Positions 49,641-58,683 of a DNA stretch of 63,175 bases are shown piece by piece (the stretch's first letter is position 1; every line of letters begins with the position of its first letter). The position numbers and the translations under genes are program-made. The stretch comes from Actinotignum sanguinis. Lineage in GTDB: Bacteria > Actinomycetota > Actinomycetes > Actinomycetales > Actinomycetaceae. The notes under the pieces are model-generated. The model worked only from the letters and a program-made list of their open reading frames with translations, ran no database searches and was not told the DNA's origin. The DNA lies in contig NZ_QDIE01000008.1 in NCBI RefSeq assembly GCF_003957255.1, forward strand, positions 1-63,175, in the 5' to 3' direction.

Positions 49641-51164
49641 ATGAGTGTTTGTGTTCTTGTTCCCGCCGGAGCCGGGCCGGCTTTAGCGCGCGCCCTCCCC
49701 TACCGTGTTGCGGAGCTCATTGCGGGCCAGCCCGCCCCGCGCGCGGATCTCACAGCAGGGGAAACGGTGACCGCGGTGGTTACCGCTCCCGGTGCTGTGA
49801 CGAAAACAGCTCTCGCGCAGCTCCTTGCCACCCCGGGGCGCAATACCGCGTGGGGTGCCCCGCGTTCCGAAGATCCGAACGCATCCGAGTCCCGCGGTGT
49901 CCTCGCGGTTCCCGCCCCGGTCTACACCTTCGACTCCCGGGCGCTGCACCTGTGCGGCGGCCTCGATACCGCTTTTACGCTTCCGGCCCTGGCCGTGGAT
50001 GCCCAGTGGCGCCTGAGCGCCGCCGGGGTGCCCGGTGAGCAGCGTGCTACCCCGCTCCTCGAAGCCGGCACCCCCGATCTGGATACCGTGGACTACCTGC
50101 GTATCCTCACGAAGAATCTTTCCCCGGCCTACCAGCTGGAATTCCTTGCCCCGCTTTTCCTCGCCCTCATCGATCACCCGATCCGCAGCTCCGGGGTAGA
50201 TACCGCGGCCCTCGATCTTGCCCGCCGTCCGGGGAACGACGACGTACCAACGCTCCAGATCCCCTCCACCACTTTCGGCGGGGCCCAGGTGGTGCGGGAT
50301 TGGGCTGCCTCCCTAGCCGGCTTGGAAAGCCGCAATGAAGCGGCTCTTAGCGCCGCCCGTATCCCGGACCGCCGTCTACCCCATTTTTCTGATTTCCTTG
50401 ACCGGGTGTGGGCCAGCGTCGGCATCCCCACCTCCGAACGGGAGTTCCTGGAAACGGCTTTCGCGGATGTGCGCCGCGATCATGAGCCGAGCATCGCTTT
50501 CGCGGTAGCCGGTTCCGATACCGCGGCCCGTGCCCGTTTCGCCCGGATCGCCGCTGAAATTCCCGAGCCGCTTTATCTGTGGGATCCGGAAAGCAAAGAG
50601 CTGAGCGAGCGGAGTGCCGACCCCACCGCACCTTTCCAACCGGCCCGCCGCGATATTGGCAGCGCCGTCGCCACAATTGCGGTGACCTATATTCTCAACC
50701 TGCCGGCCCGTGCCGTCCCGTGGAGCGGGAACCACGGGGTGGTCATCGCTGATGTCACCACCGCGAACCTCACGGCGATGGTCCGCACCGATTGGGTGGG
50801 GGTGACCGGCACGGAGAGTCTAGGTGCGAACGCCAGCGTTCTCAACGAAACGCTCAGTGTTGCGGACCGCGTGATCACCGCGGATACCGCCCAGCGTGAT
50901 TTTGTGCTCGGGGCTCTGTCCGGGAACTATCGCCTCGATCAAAATACGTACGACGACGATCACTCTCTCACCAGCCTCGTCGCCCAAGAAAACGGCGATA
51001 TTGCGGCGGCCCTCGCCGCGCTGCGCTCCCCGATTCACGCCTATGAACGGGTGGAAACCACCCAATTGTACGAGGAGCCCGGCAAGCCCGGTGCCCGCAA
51101 GCACCCCCACCTACGCCGCGCGTTGCGCGGCCTGGCCAGCACTCTCAAGGGAGAACGCAAGTGA
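49641..51164 (+). CDS. Unrecognised protein, probable degenerate GT partner of the next gene
   Basis: A 507-aa soluble protein with no family I can name. It begins like a glycosyltransferase (MSVCVLVPAGAG, then GLDTAFTLPALAVDAQWRLSAAGV, resembling a GT2 xxDxDLxxRLRxxG segment), but no DxD or NNDxxP motif is visible. Near its end ADRVITADTAQRDFVLGAL aligns residue for residue with ADKFLCASDKQRNFWLGQL of the next gene's GT4 half. This suggests descent from the same GT2-GT4 architecture with loss of catalytic residues. The next gene's GTG overlaps its TGA (GTGA), so the two are translated together. It could be a regulatory or structural subunit. Confidence 0.6.
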   Translation: MSVCVLVPAGAGPALARALPYRVAELIAGQPAPRADLTAGETVTAVVTAPGAVTKTALAQLLATPGRNTAWGAPRSEDPNASESRGVLAVPAPVYTFDSRALHLCGGLDTAFTLPALAVDAQWRLSAAGVPGEQRATPLLEAGTPDLDTVDYLRILTKNLSPAYQLEFLAPLFLALIDHPIRSSGVDTAALDLARRPGNDDVPTLQIPSTTFGGAQVVRDWAASLAGLESRNEAALSAARIPDRRLPHFSDFLDRVWASVGIPTSEREFLETAFADVRRDHEPSIAFAVAGSDTAARARFARIAAEIPEPLYLWDPESKELSERSADPTAPFQPARRDIGSAVATIAVTYILNLPARAVPWSGNHGVVIADVTTANLTAMVRTDWVGVTGTESLGANASVLNETLSVADRVITADTAQRDFVLGALSGNYRLDQNTYDDDHSLTSLVAQENGDIAAALAALRSPIHAYERVETTQLYEEPGKPGARKHPHLRRALRGLASTLKGERK

Positions 51165-53608
51165 CCTCTGTTTCCGTTATTCTTGTCAATTTCCGCGGGG
51201 CGGAGGATACGATTGCCGCCGCGCACTACCTGCGTGAATGTGATTGGCCGGCGCAGGATCTGGAGATCGTCGTCGTCGATAATAATTCCGGGGATGGTTC
51301 TTTCGAGCGCCTGCGCGCCGAGCTACCTGACTGCCAGGTCCTGCAATCGGGTGCCAACCTGGGCTTCACCGGCGGCTGTAATTTTGGAGTGGAGCATTCG
51401 CGCGGGGACATTGTGGCTTTCCTCAATAATGATGCCCGGCCCGGTAAAAAGTGGATTCGCGCCGCGGTGGAAGCGATTGCGGCGGACCCGAAGGTGGGCT
51501 GCGTGGCCTCCAAGGTACTCACCTGGGAGGGCGACAGAATCGATTTCGTCGATTCCTCGATGACGTGGTTCGGGATGGGCTACAAGCGCGAGGCAGAACG
51601 CGAGGATACCGGCGCCTGGGATACCCCGAAGAATGTGCTCTTCCCCACCGGGGCCGCGATGTTTGTGCCGCGCCGCGTTTTTGAGGAACTGGGCGGTTTC
51701 GATGACCGCTACTTCATGTTCTACGAGGATGCCGATTTCGGGTGGCGTGCCAATTTGGCCGGATACGATGTGCGTTATGTACCCGAGTCGGTGGCCTACC
51801 ACCGCCACCACGTCACCATGAAGAAGTTCGGGAATTTCCGCGAAACGTACTTCCTGGAACGCAATGCGCTGGCTTGTCTGTACAAGAATCTCGGGGATGA
51901 TCTGCTCCGCACTGTTTTCGCTCCTGCCCTTGCTTTCGCCCTGGAGCGCAGCGCGGAACGCAGCGAGGTGGAGGAACGCCGCGGCCCGGATTCTTACCGC
52001 GCGGCAGAGGGAACCGTCACGAAAATGGCGGCCACCGCGCCCTACGCGGTGTCGTATTTCCGCGATATTTTGCCTTCCCTCGTGGAATCGCGCCGGGAAA
52101 TCCAGGCCGGGCGCCAGAAGTCCGATGCGGAAATTATTACCCTCATGCGTAATGCCATGGAGCCGGCCTATCCGCTGCCGCGTTACCTGGACCTCCACGA
52201 GGTGCTGGCGCGTTTCTTCGGGATTGCCAAGCGTTTCTCCGGGCAGGCGAAGGTGCTGGTGGTAACCGGCGAACCCATCGGGGAGAAAATGGCCGGGCCG
52301 GCCATCCGCGCCTGGGAAATGTGCACTCGCCTGGCGCTCGAACACCCGGTACGGCTGTGCTCCACGGCGGGCGTAGGGAAGGTGGCACCCCAGGCTTTCG
52401 AGATCCACAATGGCGATACCGATACTCTGCGCGCCTGCACCGACTGGGCGGACGTCATTATTTTCCAGGGGTTCCTGCTGGAAAGCGCCCCGTGGCTCAT
52501 GAGCTCGGAAAAGATCATCGTGGCCGATATTTACGATCCTATGCACCTCGAGCAGCTCGAACAGGCCCGCGACCAGGGTCCGGAGGGCCGCGAACGTTCC
52601 ATCACCGGGGTGACCGGCGTGCTCAACCGGCAGCTGGCTCGCGCCGATAAATTCCTGTGCGCCTCGGATAAACAACGCAATTTCTGGCTGGGGCAGCTGG
52701 CGAGTATGGGCCGCATCAACCGCAATGTCCTTCCCGACAACGCGGATGTGCGCAGCCTTATCGATATTGCGCCTTTCGGGCTGGGCGAAGAAGCCCCCCG
52801 GCAAACCGAGCACGCCATCCGCGGGAAGGTTCCCGGCATCGGTATGGATGACAAAGTGATTCTCTGGGGCGGCGGGGTCTATAACTGGTTCGACCCACTC
52901 TCCCTCATTCGCGCGGTGGCGCAACTTTCCCGCACCCATAGCGATGTGCGCCTCTACTTCCTGGGGATGAAACACCCGAATCCGGGGGTACCGGCCATGC
53001 GGGTCGCCTCCGAAGCGGTGGCCCTGGCCGATGAGCTGGGCCTGACGAACCGGCACGTGTTCTTCAACCACGATTGGGTTCCCTACCACGAGCGCCAGAA
53101 CTACCTGCTTGATGCGAACGTGGGAGTCTCCACCCATTTCGAGCACGTGGAAACCCAATTCTCTTTCCGTACCCGTATCCTCGACTACCTGTGGGCCGGG
53201 CTGCCGATCGTGGCGACCAGCGGGGATTCTTTCGGAAATGCCCTCGATAGCGAAGGCATCGGTATCTCGGTACCTCCGCGCGATGTGGAGGCCCTCGCCG
53301 CCGCGCTCGAAACACTGCTATACGACGACGCCGCAGCGGCTCGCGCGCGTGCGAATATTGCCGGTTTCGCCCAGCAGTTCCACTGGGATCGGGCGCTGGC
53401 TCCGCTGCTGGAGTTCTGCCGGCATCCACGCCGGGCTGCGGATGTGGCTTTCCGCGCCGGGGACGATGTGCCGGGAACCATGCTCGGCTTTATCGACCCC
53501 GGTTTCAACCCGGTGCGTGATCTCAAACTCGTGGTGGATTACCTGCGTACCGGCGGCCCGAAGGTGCTGGCCTCGAAGGTGAAGTCCCGGCTGCGCAAGT
53601 ACATCTAG
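51161..53608 (+). CDS. Bifunctional GT2-GT4 fusion glycosyltransferase
   Basis: An 815-aa protein. The GT2 domain (1-270) has SVILVNFRGAEDTIAAAHYL, IVVVDNNSGDGSFERL, ANLGFTGGCNFGVEHSRGD, FLNNDARPGKKW, FPTGAAMFVPRRVFEELGGFDDRYFMFYEDADFGWRAN and a YHRHH segment, an intact rhamnosyltransferase-like active site. The GT-B half (about 355-760) has EKMAGPAIRAWEMCTRLA, the internal motif ADKFLCASDKQRNFWLGQL, VILWGGGVYNWFDPLSLIRAV and FSFRTRILDYLWAGLPIVATSGD. It has the same two-domain plan as the 43.1-kb gene but with a longer linker. GTG start overlapping the previous stop. Likely to extend the exported glycan. Confidence 0.88.
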   Translation: MTSVSVILVNFRGAEDTIAAAHYLRECDWPAQDLEIVVVDNNSGDGSFERLRAELPDCQVLQSGANLGFTGGCNFGVEHSRGDIVAFLNNDARPGKKWIRAAVEAIAADPKVGCVASKVLTWEGDRIDFVDSSMTWFGMGYKREAEREDTGAWDTPKNVLFPTGAAMFVPRRVFEELGGFDDRYFMFYEDADFGWRANLAGYDVRYVPESVAYHRHHVTMKKFGNFRETYFLERNALACLYKNLGDDLLRTVFAPALAFALERSAERSEVEERRGPDSYRAAEGTVTKMAATAPYAVSYFRDILPSLVESRREIQAGRQKSDAEIITLMRNAMEPAYPLPRYLDLHEVLARFFGIAKRFSGQAKVLVVTGEPIGEKMAGPAIRAWEMCTRLALEHPVRLCSTAGVGKVAPQAFEIHNGDTDTLRACTDWADVIIFQGFLLESAPWLMSSEKIIVADIYDPMHLEQLEQARDQGPEGRERSITGVTGVLNRQLARADKFLCASDKQRNFWLGQLASMGRINRNVLPDNADVRSLIDIAPFGLGEEAPRQTEHAIRGKVPGIGMDDKVILWGGGVYNWFDPLSLIRAVAQLSRTHSDVRLYFLGMKHPNPGVPAMRVASEAVALADELGLTNRHVFFNHDWVPYHERQNYLLDANVGVSTHFEHVETQFSFRTRILDYLWAGLPIVATSGDSFGNALDSEGIGISVPPRDVEALAAALETLLYDDAAAARARANIAGFAQQFHWDRALAPLLEFCRHPRRAADVAFRAGDDVPGTMLGFIDPGFNPVRDLKLVVDYLRTGGPKVLASKVKSRLRKYI

Positions 53609-53657
53609 TTCACCTAGTCCACCTAGTCGCCCCTCGTGCGCCTGAGGAAGGTACACA

Positions 53658-53694
53658 GATGCCCGCGGATCGCTCGGTGCGTTCCGCGGGCATC
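53658..53694. terminator. Bidirectional terminator
   Basis: A perfect 12-bp stem (GATGCCCGCGGA, 53658-53669, with 53683-53694) lies between the convergent 51.2- and 53.7-kb genes. It lacks a U-run. Confidence 0.6.
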
Positions 53695-53738
53695 CCTCAT
53701 GCCGCCGGCATGATCAGCTGCTGCGTTGCGGCAATGTG

Positions 53739-55157
53739 CTACGTTGCCGAGGGAATAATGAGGGCGTATCCGTATACGCAGGCGGTGAGGAGCGCCAAAC
53801 CCCAGGTCACGGAGTGTCGCAGCTTGATCCAGGCGGCAGCGGCGCAGAAGAGCGGGATAAGAACCATCCCGTAGCGGTGTTGCATAAAGGTGAGTGAGCC
53901 GGAAAGAATATTGAACCCGAGCACCACCGCCGGAGCGATGCCGAGGAAAGAAACCGCGGCTGCCTGGCAGAAACGCTGCGCCAAAGTGGAGTGACGTTCC
54001 AGGATCCAGGCCACGCTAACAATGGCGGTAATTCCCAGCCAGAGCACCACACTCGCGAAGGGTGATTTCGGATATTGCTCGGCAGTCCCGCCAATGCCAG
54101 CGAAAATAATTTGAAGCGCATCATCGGTCATATAGGGCAGCTGACGAAGATCAAGCGCCCCGGTAGGATCCACCACAATATCCGGGCGTGCCACCGGAAT
54201 GAACGTGCGAATAACCAGCCAGGCACCGCCTGCTATCGCGGAGACCACCCCGAGGGCACCAATTTCCCACCAGCGCGGCAGCTTAGCGGGATCAGCAGCG
54301 GCTTTCTTACCCCAGCCGTGGCCGGGCCGTATCCGGTACCACACCAGGAAAATAAGGGCTGCCACCACCGCGAAAATATTTTGCATTTTCACCACGCAGG
54401 CCACCGCGGAGATGAGGATGAGCCAGCCGATTGACCACTGCCGGCGCGCGTAGAAAATACTCCCGAAGATAATAAGGGTGCCAACAAGGAGGTTGAGCGC
54501 GTCAGGGGTGATATAGCAATTCGTGGTGCGGAACGTGGGCATGGACGTGATAAGGAGCGGCACCGTGAGCGCCATCGCCCAGGTGGCACCAACACGGCGC
54601 ATCCCCCACGCCAGCACCGTCATACCCACCACCAACCAGAGCACGCTGGTGAGGCGAGCGCTACCCAGCAAGCCCATTCCCAGCACGGTGAAGGGCTTGG
54701 CTAGCCAGGCGGTCAGGAAGTAATAGACCGGCGAATGTACCCCGGCGGTGGTATAACCCGCGAAGGGAAGCTTCTCATCCGGGAAATCTCCCCCGCACAC
54801 CCCGATGGTTGCCGAGCTGACCGGATTGGAACCGAAACCGAGGCAGGCCAGCACCTCACGGGCATAAGAGTCCGTGGTCATCCCGTCACGTACCACGATC
54901 CCGCGCCCGGCCTTATCTACCGCGTCGAGGTACACGTATTCATCGAAGGGAGACAGGTGCGGATTGCTCGTGATGAAGTGAAGGTTGAGCGCCCCGCCCA
55001 GAATTCCGAAGAACACTAGGACGGCTAACCACACGACCCAGGGGCGCCCGGCGCTGATTCTCCGGAACCGCGACAAGAGAGCCGCCCGATGCTGAGAGTG
55101 TTGTGGAGACGACTCGGCCCGAGGTGCCCGAGCATCCGCGTGTGTGGCTGCAACCAT
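53739..55157 (-). CDS. DUF2142-like polytopic membrane protein
   Basis: A 472-aa protein with a 40-residue cytoplasmic start, a first helix (WLAVLVFFGILGGALNLHF), an outside loop with NPHLSPFDEYVYLDAVDKAG and HSPVYYFLTAWLAKP, and about 10 more helices. SPFDE plus SPVYYF replace the PDExxH and PPLYY of the other family members in this window; it most resembles the protein encoded at 1.7-3.0 kb (GEWTYLDY, HPPLYFLV). The ATG at 55157 is chosen because AAGGAAATCC lies before it. It is probably a glycan-assembly protein, reaction unknown. Confidence 0.68.
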   Translation of the reverse strand: MVAATHADARAPRAESSPQHSQHRAALLSRFRRISAGRPWVVWLAVLVFFGILGGALNLHFITSNPHLSPFDEYVYLDAVDKAGRGIVVRDGMTTDSYAREVLACLGFGSNPVSSATIGVCGGDFPDEKLPFAGYTTAGVHSPVYYFLTAWLAKPFTVLGMGLLGSARLTSVLWLVVGMTVLAWGMRRVGATWAMALTVPLLITSMPTFRTTNCYITPDALNLLVGTLIIFGSIFYARRQWSIGWLILISAVACVVKMQNIFAVVAALIFLVWYRIRPGHGWGKKAAADPAKLPRWWEIGALGVVSAIAGGAWLVIRTFIPVARPDIVVDPTGALDLRQLPYMTDDALQIIFAGIGGTAEQYPKSPFASVVLWLGITAIVSVAWILERHSTLAQRFCQAAAVSFLGIAPAVVLGFNILSGSLTFMQHRYGMVLIPLFCAAAAWIKLRHSVTWGLALLTACVYGYALIIPSAT

Positions 55158-55283
55158 GGATTTCCTTGAGATGGACAACGTTTCACTTGCCGCGTTATCT
55201 TATCGCGAACGACCGCCCCTCATATAGGGCACACAGCACGAGCGTTCGTTCAAGCCCGGGCTTAAATGGCCTAAAATCAAAGA

Positions 55284-56039
55284 ATGACTTCTGAGCAAGA
55301 CAGACACCCACGTCTCGTCGTCCTCATTCCGGCCTGGAATGAAGAAGAGGCACTGCCGGCGGTTCTCACCGAATTACGCCAGGCAGTTCCGCACGCATCC
55401 CTCGTGGTCATTAACGATTGCTCCCGGGATGCCACCGCGCAGGTGGCCGCGGCCGGCGGGGCTACTGTCCTCAATTTGCCCATTAACCTCGGGGTGGGCG
55501 GGGCTATGCGCACCGGCTACCTGTACGCCTGGCGGCACGGATTTGACCGCGCTGTGCAGGTAGATGCCGATGGCCAGCACCGCCCCGAAGATATTGCTCG
55601 CCTGGCGGCCCGCATGGATGAGACCGGTGCCGATATTGTGATCGGGGCGCGTTTTGCCGAACGGGGCTCCTATCGGGTGCGCGGCCCGCGCGCCTGGGCC
55701 ATGCGATTCCTTTCCAAGGTACTCTCCCGCGTGCATCACACTCGGCTCACGGATACTACCTCGGGTTTCAAGCTAACGAACCGGAGGGCCATCGGGGTAC
55801 TCGCTGATGAGCTCCCGGCTGAATACCTGGGCGATACCATCGAAGCGCTTATTATCGCCAGCAAAGCTGGGCTGCGCGTCACCCAGGTAGGGGTAGAGAT
55901 GCGCGAACGGCAGGGTGGCACTCCCTCCCATAACCCGCTCAAAGCCGCACGTCTGCTGCTGCGCGGTATTATCGCCATGGCGGTAGCTTCCACCCGCCCC
56001 GGCCAAAAAGATCTCGACGGAACCGAAGGAAGGCAATAA
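55284..56039 (+). CDS. Family 2 glycosyltransferase (polyprenyl-phosphate type)
   Basis: A 251-aa soluble GT-A protein. Motifs are VVLIPAWNEEEALPAVLTEL, LVVINDCSRDATAQVA, NLPINLGVGGAMRTGYLYA, QVDADGQHRPEDIARL (DxD) and TDTTSGFKLTNRRAI. This DPM1-like set fits enzymes that load a sugar onto polyprenyl phosphate. The short DUF2304 gene follows by 1 bp, a pairing seen in many bacterial glycan loci, so the membrane part is supplied by a separate subunit. No strong ribosome binding site. Confidence 0.87.
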   Translation: MTSEQDRHPRLVVLIPAWNEEEALPAVLTELRQAVPHASLVVINDCSRDATAQVAAAGGATVLNLPINLGVGGAMRTGYLYAWRHGFDRAVQVDADGQHRPEDIARLAARMDETGADIVIGARFAERGSYRVRGPRAWAMRFLSKVLSRVHHTRLTDTTSGFKLTNRRAIGVLADELPAEYLGDTIEALIIASKAGLRVTQVGVEMRERQGGTPSHNPLKAARLLLRGIIAMAVASTRPGQKDLDGTEGRQ

Positions 56040-56040
56040 C

Positions 56041-56388
56041 GTGCTCTACCGCCTCTTGCCCATCGCCGCGAGCATCCTCTTCCTTATATATCTGTTTATC
56101 TTGCTGCGCTCCCGGCGGATGAAACAAACCTACGTGTATATCTGGTTCCTTATCGGTATCGGCCTGCTCGTTATTTCAATCTGGCCCCAGGTTGTTTTCC
56201 TCGTTTCCCAAGCCCTCGGTTTCAAACGCGCCTCCAATATGATTTTGGTGATCGCGTGCGTGGTGCTGCTCATGGTGACGATCCAGCTCTCTACCGCAGT
56301 CTCCCGGTTAGAAGAAGACCGGCGGCGTTTGGCTGAAGAAATAGCTTTGCTACGCGCGGAACGCGCGGCGCCCCTACCTGAGGCGTAA
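56041..56388 (+). CDS. DUF2304 family membrane protein
   Basis: A 115-aa protein with three hydrophobic helices (about 3-20, 30-50, 62-82) and a C-terminal coiled-coil-like tail (LEEDRRRLAEEIALLRAERA). The motif KQTYVYIWFLIGIGLL is typical of DUF2304. GTG start after AAGGAAGG, 1 bp after the GT2 stop. It probably anchors or assists that GT2 enzyme. Function of the family is not established. Confidence 0.85.
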   Translation: MLYRLLPIAASILFLIYLFILLRSRRMKQTYVYIWFLIGIGLLVISIWPQVVFLVSQALGFKRASNMILVIACVVLLMVTIQLSTAVSRLEEDRRRLAEEIALLRAERAAPLPEA

Positions 56389-56421
56389 ACTTCATGTGCA
56401 TCAAATAAAGGAAGGACTTCC

Positions 56422-57489
56422 ATGCGCATTCTTGTCACCGGTGGTGCCGGTTTTATCGGAGCGGCGATGTCAACGTACCTTGCCGATCATCACGACCAGG
56501 TTATCGCTTTCGATAACCTGCATCCGCAGATCCACCCGGATCATCAGCCCACGGCCGGCTTCGATAAGCGCGTGGAGCTCTACGAAGCCGATGTGACCGA
56601 TCCGGCCGCCTGGGATGCCCTGCTGGAGCGCTTCACCCCGGATGTCGTTGTCCATTTGGCGGCGGAAACCGGAACCGGGCAGTCCCTGACCGAATCCACC
56701 CGGCACGCCTCCGTGAACGTGGTGGGCACCACCACGATGCTCGATGCTTTTGCGCGCCACCAGGTGATCCCGCAGCGCATCGTCCTCGCCTCCTCGCGCG
56801 CGGTCTACGGTGAGGGTGCCTGGCGGCACACCTCCGGGGAACACGCCGGTGAGCTGTTCTACCCCGGTTCACGCACGGTGGCCATGTTTGAAAAAGAAGA
56901 ATGGGATTTCCCGGAGGCGGAGCCGGTGGCCATGAATGCCAGCCTGGTGGAGCCCCATCCTTCTTCGGTGTACGCGGTGACCAAGATCGCCCAGGAACAG
57001 CTCCTGCGCATGTGGGGCGATGCTTTCGGCTGCGAGATCGGGATTGTACGCCTGCAAAACGTGTACGGCCCCGGCCAAACGCCCTCCAATCCCTACACCG
57101 GGATCATGTCCCTCTTCTGCCGCGTTGCCTACAATAAGCAACAGATTTCCGTGTATGAGGACGGCCTCATCCGCCGCGATTTCATCATTATTGATGATGT
57201 GGCCCGCGCCCTCATTAAAATGATCGAAATTGAGAAGTGCCCGGGAGTTTCCGTGGATATCGGAGCGGGCCACTACACCACCATCCTCGAAGCCGCCCAA
57301 ATTATCGCGAAGATTTACGGGGCTCCCGAACCGAAGATCACCGGTCAGTGGCGCCACGGGGATGTGCGCCACGCCTGGGCAGATCCGCAGCCGGCCCGCG
57401 AGCTCCTCGGTTTCGAAGCCGAGGTAGACGTGGAAGAAGGCTTCACGCGCCTTGCCTCCTGGATTAACACCCAGACCCAGTATCTCTAA
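56422..57489 (+). CDS. NAD-dependent sugar-nucleotide epimerase, dTDP-rhamnose 4-epimerase-like
   Basis: A 355-aa extended SDR. The NAD motif is GGAGFIG (7-13), the catalytic pair Tyr184/Lys188 (SSVYAVTK), and the catalytic Ser region VLASSRAVYGEG. The segment LQNVYGPGQTPSNPYTGIMS followed by YEDGLIRRDFIIIDDV is what I associate with dTDP-L-rhamnose 4-epimerases (6-deoxy-talose formation), more than with RmlB or GalE. If right, it would draw on the rhamnose pathway of this locus. AAGGAAGG precedes the ATG. It follows the DUF2304 gene by 33 bp. Confidence 0.78.
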   Translation: MRILVTGGAGFIGAAMSTYLADHHDQVIAFDNLHPQIHPDHQPTAGFDKRVELYEADVTDPAAWDALLERFTPDVVVHLAAETGTGQSLTESTRHASVNVVGTTTMLDAFARHQVIPQRIVLASSRAVYGEGAWRHTSGEHAGELFYPGSRTVAMFEKEEWDFPEAEPVAMNASLVEPHPSSVYAVTKIAQEQLLRMWGDAFGCEIGIVRLQNVYGPGQTPSNPYTGIMSLFCRVAYNKQQISVYEDGLIRRDFIIIDDVARALIKMIEIEKCPGVSVDIGAGHYTTILEAAQIIAKIYGAPEPKITGQWRHGDVRHAWADPQPARELLGFEAEVDVEEGFTRLASWINTQTQYL

Positions 57490-57513
57490 ACCTGAAACGA
57501 TAGCGCGGTGTGC

Positions 57514-57542
57514 GGCGACGACCCGGCAACGGCGTCGTCGCC
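57514..57542. terminator. Hairpin built from ACGACG-type inverted motifs
   Basis: A 9-bp stem (GGCGACGAC, 57514-57522, with 57534-57542) closes an 11-nt loop between the epimerase stop and the acyltransferase start. There is no clear U-tract. Its arms are variants of the decamer repeated through the window. Confidence 0.5.
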
Positions 57543-57574
57543 CCCCACCGTGCTGGTACCACACGAAGGAACGT

Positions 57575-58654
57575 ATGCGCACCTGGCTTGACCCCCGCAA
57601 TAACTCGCTGAATTTGATTCGGCTGGTTTTTGCGCTCATGGTACTTTTCCACCACGTGGGGCCGGTGACTCAGCTCGTCGGGGAATTCGAAATCACGCCC
57701 GGTGAATCGGTAGGAGCCTGGGCTGTTTTCGGTTTCTTCATGATTTCCGGGTATCTCATTACCGCGGCCCGGCTGCGTTCGGATGTGGGGCGCTACCTCA
57801 AGAATCGCGTGGTGCGCATTTTCCCGGCGTTCCTGTTCATTAACGTGGTGACCGCCTTCCTCCTCGCGCCCTTCGTCTATCTGCTCGACCACGGTACCCT
57901 GGACGGCTATCTCACCACCGGCCCCACTCCCATCAGCTATATCCTGGGCAATTTCTTCCTCTACATGAACCAGTGGGGCATCGCGGATACCCTCCACAAT
58001 GTTCCCTACCCCATCGCCTGGAACGGCTCACTGTGGTCGCTCTACTACGAGTTCGTGTGCTATCTCATTGTGGGCGCGCTGCTCACCATCCCCTTCTTCA
58101 AGCGGCACATCTGGCCCACCGCCGCAATTTTCCTGGGCACCTGCGCGCTGCGGGTATTCCTCCCCACCGCCACGGTGTACCTGGGCACGATGAACGGCAC
58201 ACTTGACCAGCTTTCACGCCTGCTCCCCTTCTTCTTCGGTGGCTCACTCCTCTTCTTGGCCAAAGACCGCCTGAGCCTGACCACCTGGGGAGCCCTGGGT
58301 GCCGCCGTTGCGGCCGTCGCCATTATGGTGGTGGCCCCGCATTCCGGGCCGCAGATTTCCGCGCCACTGCTCACCTACGTGCTGCTGTGGATCGGGCAGA
58401 CGCTTCCCTCCCCGCGTCTCTTCCAGGTCCACGATTTCAGCTACGGCATCTACATCTGGGGATTCCCGCTCACCCAGCTCCTCACTCGCCTCGGCCTTGC
58501 GGACGCGGCCCCCTACCTTGTTTTCTGCGCTGTTCTTTTTGTGCTTACCGCATTGGGCGCGGCATTCTCCTGGTTCCTGGTGGAACGGCCCGCCATGCGG
58601 GCCTCGCGCGGTAAGAAAAAACCCTTCGGAGAGTTGCGCGCGCCGGCACGCTAG
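57575..58654 (+). CDS. Acyltransferase family 3 (O-acetyltransferase-like) membrane protein
   Basis: A 359-aa protein with about 10 transmembrane helices. The N-terminus MRTWLDPRNNSLNLIRLVFALMVLFHHVGP matches acyltransferase 3 (OafA/YrhL-like), where the His at the end of helix 1 is essential. Further landmarks are FFMISGYLITAA, NGSLWSLYYEFVCYLIVGALL and FSYGIYIWGFPLTQLL. It would add acetyl or another acyl group to sugars of the surface glycan. GAAGGAACGT precedes the ATG at 57575. Confidence 0.9.
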   Translation: MRTWLDPRNNSLNLIRLVFALMVLFHHVGPVTQLVGEFEITPGESVGAWAVFGFFMISGYLITAARLRSDVGRYLKNRVVRIFPAFLFINVVTAFLLAPFVYLLDHGTLDGYLTTGPTPISYILGNFFLYMNQWGIADTLHNVPYPIAWNGSLWSLYYEFVCYLIVGALLTIPFFKRHIWPTAAIFLGTCALRVFLPTATVYLGTMNGTLDQLSRLLPFFFGGSLLFLAKDRLSLTTWGALGAAVAAVAIMVVAPHSGPQISAPLLTYVLLWIGQTLPSPRLFQVHDFSYGIYIWGFPLTQLLTRLGLADAAPYLVFCAVLFVLTALGAAFSWFLVERPAMRASRGKKKPFGELRAPAR

Positions 58655-58683
58655 GGCGCGCGAAGAGGCGCGCTGCGGGGCGT

